A stretch of 64,000 nt of DNA from Xylanimonas oleitrophica. GTDB taxonomy: Bacteria; Actinomycetota; Actinomycetes; Actinomycetales; Cellulomonadaceae. Made by a program: the position numbers and the translations under genes. Below the pieces are notes generated by a model. The model saw nothing but the letters and a program-made list of their open reading frames with translations, did not search any database and was not told the origin of the DNA. Of this stretch, positions 58,196-64,000 are shown piece after piece; the stretch's first letter is position 1; each line of letters opens with the position of its first letter. Where the stretch lies: positions 1 through 64,000 of the forward strand of contig NZ_QKWH01000002.1 of the NCBI RefSeq assembly GCF_003244315.1, read 5' to 3'.

Positions 58196-58698
58196 TGGGG
58201 GACGCAGTCATGCTCCTCCTGCGCGTCGTCCTGTCCTTGGGCGTCGTGCTGCTCCTGATCTGGTACCTGGGCCGTCGGCTCGGTCAGGGGCGTGCTCCGG
58301 CCACCGGCGAGCACGAGGTGCGCGTCGTGGCACGGCAGCCGCTGGGCCGGCACGCCGGTGTCGCGGTGCTGGGCATCGGGGAGCGCCGGCTGCTGGTCGG
58401 GTTCGGCGAGCAGCAGGTGAGCCTCCTGGGCGAGCTCGACGCCGTCGCCGCTCCGGCGGCGGTGGCGGGCGACGTCGTGGGGGCGGAGGACGGGACGGTG
58501 ACGGGGGCCGGCGTCGTCGCGCCGCCGTGGCTGCCGGTGCCGGTGCCGGCGCTGGCCGGTGCGCGCGCGCCACGGCACGTCGCGGCGAGCGTGCCGGACG
58601 ACGGCGCGGGCGGCTCCCCGCTGGCGGGGTCCGTGCTCGACCCGCACACGTGGCGCCGCGCCGTGCGCGCGGTGCAGGAACGCACGGTCCGCCGGTGA
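58195..58698 (+). CDS. fliO: Flagellar biosynthetic protein FliO
   Basis: A 167-residue FliO, which helps FliP assemble in the export gate. One transmembrane helix lies near residues 6-24 (MLLLRVVLSLGVVLLLIWYL). A cytoplasmic domain follows with VRVVARQPLGRHAGVAVLGI and RRLLVGF. The C-terminal half is Pro/Val/Ala-rich. ATG 58195 shares a base with the fliN stop; GTG 58192 would add one residue. Confidence 0.88.
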   Translation: MGDAVMLLLRVVLSLGVVLLLIWYLGRRLGQGRAPATGEHEVRVVARQPLGRHAGVAVLGIGERRLLVGFGEQQVSLLGELDAVAAPAAVAGDVVGAEDGTVTGAGVVAPPWLPVPVPALAGARAPRHVAASVPDDGAGGSPLAGSVLDPHTWRRAVRAVQERTVRR

Positions 58699-59381
58699 AC
58701 CCGGACCTGGGCGACACCGTCGCCGTCACCATCAACGGCGTCAACGGGACGCCGAGCAGCTCGATCGTCGTCCTGCTGGCGATCACCCTGCTGTCGGTCG
58801 CCCCCGCGCTGATCCTGATGACCACGAGCTTCACGAAGATCTTCGTGGTGCTCGCGCTAACCCGGAACGCGCTCGGCCTGCAGGGCGTGCCGCCGAACCA
58901 GGTCATCGCCGGCCTGGCGCTGTTCCTGAGCCTGTTCATCATGGCGCCCACGGTCAGCGGCGTGAACGACGCGGGCGTGCAGCCGTACCTGGACGGCAGC
59001 CTCACCTTCACCGAGGCGGTCGACGCCGGCTACGGCCCGCTGCGCGACTTCATGCTGGCCCACACCCGCGAGTCCGACCTGGCGCTGCTGACCCGGGCGG
59101 CGGGCCTGCCCAACCCGGCCACGCCCGCCGACGTCGGCTTCGCCCAGCTCGCGCCGGCGTTCCTGCTGTCGGAGCTGCGCGCGGCGTTCATCATCGGCTT
59201 CGTCATCTTCGTGCCGTTCCTGGTGATCGACCTCGTCGTCTCCTCGGTGCTGATGGCGATGGGCATGATGATGCTCCCGCCCGTCATGGTCTCGCTGCCG
59301 TTCAAGCTGCTGCTGTTCGTCATCGTGGACGGCTGGGGCCTGATCGTCACCGCGCTCGTCGGCTCCTATGGGGGAGGCTGA
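58695..59381 (+). CDS. fliP: Flagellar export gate protein FliP
   Basis: A 228-residue export-gate core protein. Family motifs are LILMTTSFTKIFVVLALTRN and PPNQVIAGLALFLSLFIM, then the C-terminal LMAMGMMMLPPVMVSLPFKL. The N-terminus lacks the cleavable signal peptide found in many FliP proteins and has only about 20 residues before the first helix. GTG 58695 overlaps the fliO stop (GTGA). Confidence 0.95.
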   Translation: MNPDLGDTVAVTINGVNGTPSSSIVVLLAITLLSVAPALILMTTSFTKIFVVLALTRNALGLQGVPPNQVIAGLALFLSLFIMAPTVSGVNDAGVQPYLDGSLTFTEAVDAGYGPLRDFMLAHTRESDLALLTRAAGLPNPATPADVGFAQLAPAFLLSELRAAFIIGFVIFVPFLVIDLVVSSVLMAMGMMMLPPVMVSLPFKLLLFVIVDGWGLIVTALVGSYGGG

Positions 59382-59382
59382 C

Positions 59383-59655
59383 GTGGACACCGCCGCAGTC
59401 CTCGACCTGGGGATGGACGCCCTCGTGCTGGCCGCCAAGCTCGCGGCCCCCGTGCTCATCACGTCGCTCGTGGTCGGGTTCGTCGTCTCGCTCGCGCAGT
59501 CGGTCACGCAGATCCAGGAGATCACGCTGTCGTTCGTGCCCAAGGCCATCGCCGCGGCGATCGCGCTGGTGGTGTGCGGCAACTGGATGCTGTCCGAGCT
59601 CGTGACGTTCACGCGCGAGCTGTTCACCCGCATCCCCGCCCTGGTGGGTTCCTGA
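59383..59655 (+). CDS. fliQ: Flagellar export gate protein FliQ
   Basis: A 90-residue, two-helix gate protein (LAAPVLITSLVVGFVVSLAQ, then SVTQIQEITLSFVPKA). The GTG at 59383 has GGGGAGG 6 nt upstream and gives the usual family length. The ATG at 59368 would lie inside fliP and carry that Shine-Dalgarno within its coding sequence. Confidence 0.94.
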   Translation: MDTAAVLDLGMDALVLAAKLAAPVLITSLVVGFVVSLAQSVTQIQEITLSFVPKAIAAAIALVVCGNWMLSELVTFTRELFTRIPALVGS

Positions 59656-59656
59656 C

Positions 59657-60433
59657 ATGGGACCGAGCGACCCCGTGGCGGTCACGCTGCCGCTCGGAGC
59701 CGTGGAGGCGACGTTGCTGGCGGGCGTGCGGTTCGCCGCGTTCCTCGTCATCGCGCCGCCGTTCGCCCAGCGGGGCATCCCCTCGATGGTCAAGCTGACC
59801 CTCGCGTTCGGCCTGGCCCTGGCGGTGGCCCCGCGCCTGGACCAGGAGCCGGCCTCGAGCACCGGCGCGTTCGTCGCAGCCCTGGTGCTCCAGGCCGTGG
59901 CGGGGGCCGGGCTCGGGTTCCTCGTCGCCCTCGTGTTCTCGGCGGTGCAGGCCGCCGGTGGCCTGATCGACCTGTTCGGCGGCTTCCAGCTCGCCACCGC
60001 GTTCGACCCGATGAGCATGACCAGCGGCGCCCCGTTCGCCCGGCTGTACCAGTTCGCGGCGCTCGTGCTGCTGTTCGCCTCGGACGGCTACCAGGTCGTG
60101 CTGGCGGGCCTGGCCCGCAGCTTCGACGCTATCCCCCTCGGCACGTCGCCCGTGACCGGCGCCCTCGCCGAGTCGGTGGCCACCGGGCTGTCCCAGATGT
60201 TCCTGTCGGCGGTGCAGATCGCCGGGCCGCTCCTGGTGGTCCTGTTCCTCACCGACGTCGGCCTCGGCCTGCTGACCCGCGTGGCCCCCGCCCTCAACGC
60301 CTTCGCCCTGGGCTTCCCGCTCAAGATCATGGTGACCCTCACGCTGGGGGCCTTCGCCTTCCTCGCCCTCGGCGGCGTGGTCCGGGCGCTGACCGGCGAC
60401 GCGGTCGACACGATGCTGGGGGTGAGCCCGTGA
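59657..60433 (+). CDS. fliR: Flagellar export gate protein FliR
   Basis: A 258-residue, six-helix gate protein. Recognisable segments are FAAFLVIAPPFAQRGIPSMV, GGLIDLFGGFQLATAFDPMS and VLFLTDVGLGLLTRVAPALN, then FPLKIMVTL. It completes the FliP5-FliQ4-FliR1 gate. ATG 59657 is 1 nt after fliQ. Confidence 0.95.
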   Translation: MGPSDPVAVTLPLGAVEATLLAGVRFAAFLVIAPPFAQRGIPSMVKLTLAFGLALAVAPRLDQEPASSTGAFVAALVLQAVAGAGLGFLVALVFSAVQAAGGLIDLFGGFQLATAFDPMSMTSGAPFARLYQFAALVLLFASDGYQVVLAGLARSFDAIPLGTSPVTGALAESVATGLSQMFLSAVQIAGPLLVVLFLTDVGLGLLTRVAPALNAFALGFPLKIMVTLTLGAFAFLALGGVVRALTGDAVDTMLGVSP

Positions 60434-61611
60434 GCGACTCCCAGGAGCGCAACCTCCCCGCCACCCCGCAACGCATGAAGGAGGCGCGGCGCAAGGGCAA
60501 GCTGGGCCGCTCCCAGGACCTGTCGGCCTGGGTGGGCCTGGCCGCCGCCGCCGTCACCCTGCCCCTGGTGCTCGACGCCGGGGCCGCCGCCGCCCAGGAG
60601 CAGCTCGCCGTCGTGCGCGACGTCGCCGCCAGCCCCGACACGGGCGTGGCGGTGCGGGCGCTCGGCGACGGCCTGCGCTCCATCATCGGTGTCCTGGCGC
60701 CGCTGCTCGCCGTCGTCTTCGGCGTCGTCCTGGCCGTCTCGATCGCCCAGGGCGGCCTGCGGCCGCGCCAGATCCGGCTCCACTTCGACCACTTCAAGCC
60801 CGTCAGCGCCGCCAAGCGGCTCTTCGGCGCCCAGGCGTGGTGGATGGCCCTCAAGACCCTCCTCAAGAGCGCGCTGGTGGGCGTGGCCGTCTACGTCGCC
60901 ATGCGCGCCCTCGTGCCGCTCCTCGCGGTGTCCGGCGACCTCACCCTGGGCCAGCTGTTGTGGACCGCCACGGACGGCGTCAAGGACCTGCTGCTGTGGG
61001 GCGTCGGGGCCGGCATCGCGATGGCCCTCCTCGACCTCGCCGTCGTCATCCGGCGCAACCGCAAGCAGACCCGCATGACGCTGCGCGAGTTCAAGGACGA
61101 GAACAAGCGCACCGAGGGCGACCCGCTCCTCAAGGGCGCCATCCGGTCCCGCCAGCTCGCCATGAGCCGCAACCGCATGATGGCCGAGGTCGCCGACGCC
61201 GACGTCGTGCTCGTCAACCCCACCCACGTGGCCGTGGCGCTGCGCTACCAGCCCGGCGCCGGCGCCCCCCGCGTCGTCGCCAAGGGTGCGGGCGCCGTCG
61301 CCTCCGCCATCCGCGCCCGCGCGCTGGAGAACCGCGTGCCCCTGGTGGAGGACGTCCCCCTGGCACGCGCCCTGCACGCCGCCTGCGACATCGGCCAGGA
61401 GATCCCCGAGTACCTGTTCACCGCCGTGGCCCGCGTGCTCGCCTTCGTCATGAACCTGCGTCAGCGCGGCGCCGCCGCCGGCTCCCACCGGATGCCGCAG
61501 GCCAGCACCGTGCCCGAGGCCCCGCCCCGGCGCCCCGGTCACCGGGGCCCGCCCCGGCACGCCCGCACCCCCCGACCCAGCCAGCCGACAGCCACCAGGA
61601 GCGCCGCGTGA
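60430..61611 (+). CDS. flhB: Export specificity switch protein FlhB
   Basis: A 393-residue FlhB. N-terminal motif ATPQRMKEARRKGKLGRSQD, four transmembrane helices, and a cytoplasmic domain with the self-cleavage site NPTH in VLVNPTHVAVALRY (about residue 263). Cleavage there lets FliK switch export from hook to filament proteins. The last 45 residues are an Arg/Pro-rich tail. GTG 60430 overlaps the fliR stop. Confidence 0.96.
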   Translation: MSDSQERNLPATPQRMKEARRKGKLGRSQDLSAWVGLAAAAVTLPLVLDAGAAAAQEQLAVVRDVAASPDTGVAVRALGDGLRSIIGVLAPLLAVVFGVVLAVSIAQGGLRPRQIRLHFDHFKPVSAAKRLFGAQAWWMALKTLLKSALVGVAVYVAMRALVPLLAVSGDLTLGQLLWTATDGVKDLLLWGVGAGIAMALLDLAVVIRRNRKQTRMTLREFKDENKRTEGDPLLKGAIRSRQLAMSRNRMMAEVADADVVLVNPTHVAVALRYQPGAGAPRVVAKGAGAVASAIRARALENRVPLVEDVPLARALHAACDIGQEIPEYLFTAVARVLAFVMNLRQRGAAAGSHRMPQASTVPEAPPRRPGHRGPPRHARTPRPSQPTATRSAA

Positions 61612-63674
61612 GAAACAGGTCGATCTCCCAGCTCGCGGTCCCCGTGGGGGTCGTGGGCATCGTGATCCTGCTGGTGGTGCCGCTGCCGCCGGCGCTGCTG
61701 GACGTGCTCATCGCCGTCAACATCACGGCCTCGCTCGTCATCCTGCTCACCAGCATGTACGTGCGCCGCCCGCTCGACTTCTCCGTCTTCCCGTCGCTGA
61801 TCCTCGTGTTCACGCTGTTCCGCCTCGGGCTCAACGTGGCCTCCACGCGGCTCGTGCTCGGCGACGGCTACGCGGGCGAGGTCATCGGCGCGTTCGGCCA
61901 CTTCGTCGTGGGCGGCTCCCTCGTCATCGGCCTCGTGATCTTCCTGATCCTCGTGGTCATCCAGTTCGTGGTCATCACCAACGGTGCCGGCCGTGTGGCC
62001 GAGGTGGGCGCCCGCTTCACCCTCGACGCCATGCCCGGCAAGCAGATGGCCATCGACGCCGACCTGAACTCCGGGCTCATCGACGAGGACGAGGCACGCC
62101 GGCGCCGCGCGGACGTCACCGCCGAGGCCGACTTCTACGGCGCCATGGACGGTGGCTCCAAGTTCGTCAAGGGCGACGCCATCGCCGGCATCGTCATCAC
62201 CGTCATCAACCTCATCGGCGGCATCATCATCGGCGTCGCCCAGATGGGCATGCCGGTCACCGAGGCCGTCGAGCGGTTCAGCCTCCTGACCGTGGGCGAC
62301 GGCCTGGTCACCCAGATCCCCGCCCTGCTCCTGTCCGTCTCCACCGGCATCGTGGTCACCCGGTCCACGGCCGAGGGCGACATGGGCTCCGAGGCCACCA
62401 AGCAGCTCTCGCAGTCGCGCACCGCGCTGTACATCGCCGGCTCCGGGGCCATCGGCCTCGCCCTGCTGCCCGGCATGCCCAAGGTGCCGTTCCTGCTGGT
62501 GGGTGCCGCGCTCCTGCTGCTGGCCCAGCGGGCGGCGGCCACCGCCCGCAAGGCCGAGGAGGAGGCCCAGGCGGCCGCCGTCGTCCCCGCCGGGTCCACC
62601 CCGGCCGGGGACTCGCCCGAGGAGCTGCTCGACCAGATGCGCGTGCACGCCCTGGAGATCCGCCTCGCCCCCGACCTCGTGGAGCTGGTGGGCCAGGGCC
62701 CCGACCAGGACCTGCTCGGCCGGGTGCGCGGCCTGCGCCGTCAGCTCGCCCTGGAGCTCGGTGTCGTCGTGCCGCCCGTGCGCACCCGCGACAGCGTCGA
62801 CCTGCCGCGCTCCACCTACGCGATCTTCGTGGCCGGCGTCGAGACCGCCCGCGGCCTCGCCCCCGCCGGCCGCCTGCTCGCCCTCGGCGACGACCTGGGC
62901 TCGCTGCCCGGCACCCCCGTCTCCGAGCCCGTGTTCGGACTGCCCGGCCGGTGGATCCCCGCCGAGCTGCGGCACGCCGCCGAGATGAGCGGCGCCACCG
63001 TGGTGGATCGTGTCTCCGTGCTCATCACCCACCTCGGCGCCGTCGTGACCGACAACGCGCCGCGCCTGCTCAGCCGCGAGGACGTCCGTCTGCTCACCGA
63101 CGGGCTCAAGAGCGTCAGCCCGTCCGTGGTGGAGGAGCTCGTGCCCGGCCTGCTGTCCCTCGGCGAGGTGCAGCGGGTGCTGCAGGGCCTGCTGGCCGAG
63201 CAGGTCTCCATCCGGGACCTCGGCCGCATCTACGAGGGCATCGCCACCCGCGCCCGCACCTCGACCGAGCCCGAGGGCCTGATCGAGGCGGCCCGCGCCG
63301 CGCTGGGCCCCGCCCTGACCGCCAAGCACGTGCACGACGGCACGCTGCGCGTGGTCACCCTCGACCCCGCCCTCGAGCACGCCCTGGCCGAGTCCGTGCG
63401 CCCCGGCGACGCCGGCAGCCAGCTCGTGGTCGAGCCCGCCCGGCTCGACTCCCTGCTGTCCCAGCTGCGGCGCGCCGTGGCCGACGCCGAGGCCGACGGC
63501 CGCGACGTCGTCCTCGCCTGCGTCCCCGCGCTGCGGCCGGCCCTGCGCCGGCTCGTCGCGCTGGCGCTGCCCCGCCTGCCCGTGCTCTCCTACAGCGAGG
63601 TCACGGCCGCAGGAGCCGCCGTCGAGAGCGCAGGGGTGGTGAGCGATGGCCACGCGATTGCTGCTCGAGGGTGA
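61608..63674 (+). CDS. flhA: Flagellar export gate protein FlhA
   Basis: A 688-residue FlhA. About eight transmembrane helices cover residues 10-320. The FHIPEP loop region includes RFTLDAMPGKQMAIDADLNS and EARRRRADVTAEADFYGAMD, then GGSKFVKGDAIAG. The cytoplasmic ring domain (about 335-688) docks chaperone-cargo complexes. GTG 61608 overlaps the flhB stop (GTGA). Confidence 0.97.
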   Translation: MRNRSISQLAVPVGVVGIVILLVVPLPPALLDVLIAVNITASLVILLTSMYVRRPLDFSVFPSLILVFTLFRLGLNVASTRLVLGDGYAGEVIGAFGHFVVGGSLVIGLVIFLILVVIQFVVITNGAGRVAEVGARFTLDAMPGKQMAIDADLNSGLIDEDEARRRRADVTAEADFYGAMDGGSKFVKGDAIAGIVITVINLIGGIIIGVAQMGMPVTEAVERFSLLTVGDGLVTQIPALLLSVSTGIVVTRSTAEGDMGSEATKQLSQSRTALYIAGSGAIGLALLPGMPKVPFLLVGAALLLLAQRAAATARKAEEEAQAAAVVPAGSTPAGDSPEELLDQMRVHALEIRLAPDLVELVGQGPDQDLLGRVRGLRRQLALELGVVVPPVRTRDSVDLPRSTYAIFVAGVETARGLAPAGRLLALGDDLGSLPGTPVSEPVFGLPGRWIPAELRHAAEMSGATVVDRVSVLITHLGAVVTDNAPRLLSREDVRLLTDGLKSVSPSVVEELVPGLLSLGEVQRVLQGLLAEQVSIRDLGRIYEGIATRARTSTEPEGLIEAARAALGPALTAKHVHDGTLRVVTLDPALEHALAESVRPGDAGSQLVVEPARLDSLLSQLRRAVADAEADGRDVVLACVPALRPALRRLVALALPRLPVLSYSEVTAAGAAVESAGVVSDGHAIAARG

Positions 63675-64000
63675 CGACCTCGCCGAGCTGATGGCCCACG
63701 TGCGCGGCGAGCTCGGGCCCCGCGCCCGCGTCGTGCGCGCCGAGCGGGTGCGTACCGGCGGGTTCGCCGGGTTCTTCGCCCGCGAGCGCTACGAGGTCAC
63801 CGTGGACGTGCCCGACGACGTGCCGCTGCCCGAGCAGCCCGCCCCGCCCCGGCACCTGCCGCCCGGGTCGCTGCGGCCGCGCTCGTTCGAGGAGCTCATC
63901 GGTGCGGCCGACGCCGCCGACACCGTGACCGGCGCCGCCCGGCCGGCGGCGGCCGGCGGGGCCCCGGGCGCTGCTCCCGGCGGCGTGCCGGGCGGCGTCG
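63646..64000 (+). CDS. FlhF-like protein, 5' part only
   Basis: The window ends inside this gene; 118 codons are visible. It begins MATRLLLEGDDLAELMAHVR and includes PRARVVRAERVRTGGFAGFF, then ARERYEVTVDV. Actinobacterial proteins after flhA with this start are FlhF-related, a GTPase that sets flagellum number and place. The GTPase domain itself would lie beyond the edge, so the assignment rests on the N-terminus and position. The visible end is Ala/Gly/Pro-rich linker. ATG 63646 follows AGGGGTGG and overlaps flhA by 29 nt. Confidence 0.65.
   Translation, partial: MATRLLLEGDDLAELMAHVRGELGPRARVVRAERVRTGGFAGFFARERYEVTVDVPDDVPLPEQPAPPRHLPPGSLRPRSFEELIGAADAADTVTGAARPAAAGGAPGAAPGGVPGGV

Overview
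The window is high-GC (roughly 70-75%), densely packed chromosomal DNA from a motile actinobacterium. Markers are a WXG100 protein, DUF3263, DUF3027 and DUF2530 proteins, a LytR_C-domain protein, a bacterial XPB helicase, a stand-alone GroEL with a Gly/Met tail under CIRCE control, and many GTG starts. With a large flagellar locus, this best fits Micrococcales near Cellulomonadaceae or Promicromonosporaceae. The family assignment is an inference from gene content, not from a search.

Region 1 (1-18.5 kb) is mostly core genome: the end of an unknown gene, tRNA-Thr(TGT), small membrane proteins, an SGNH hydrolase, ung, then DUF3263, LytR_C, cspA and groEL. A WXG100 protein, an HD phosphohydrolase and a TrcRS-like two-component pair follow. 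Next come an NYN nuclease, a glutamine amidotransferase-like protein, PspA with a TPM-domain protein, and a divergent SDR/MmyB-type regulator pair. XPB closes the region.

Region 2 (18.5-27.1 kb) begins with a short atypical islet: a secreted four-cysteine protein plus a hypothetical protein behind a perfect 17-bp palindrome. The islet separates XPB from its usual partner, a helicase-associated-domain protein. A long cold-shock protein, a DUF3027 protein translationally coupled to a 1037-residue sacsin/Hsp90-like ATPase, and DUF2530 follow.

Region 3 (27.1-64 kb) is a flagellar and c-di-GMP locus. It starts with a second FlgN-like chaperone and a small FliA-promoter gene followed by a LacI-type-sensor/PAS/GGDEF/EAL protein. 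A minus-strand set holds flgN, flgK, flgL, fliW, then a membrane GGDEF-EAL gene and a PilZ gene. Divergent from it lie the FliA-type sigma factor, flagellin, fliD, fliS and a gene in the fliT position. A tightly overlapping run follows: flgB, flgC, fliE, fliF, fliG, fliH, fliI, fliJ and fliK, then flgD, flgE and an NlpC/P60 peptidase. After that come flbD, motA, motB, fliL, then fliM, fliN, fliO, fliP, fliQ, fliR, flhB, flhA and the start of an flhF-like gene cut by the window end.

Seven promoter-like sites share one layout, CTCAC or a close variant, exactly 15 nt, then (G/T)(C/G)CGA(T/A)-rich. They precede the FlgN/hook-filament genes, flagellin, flgB, flbD/motAB, fliM, and both diguanylate cyclase/phosphodiesterase transcription units. 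The sequence therefore suggests one FliA (sigma-28) regulon linking flagellar assembly, motor function and c-di-GMP signalling.
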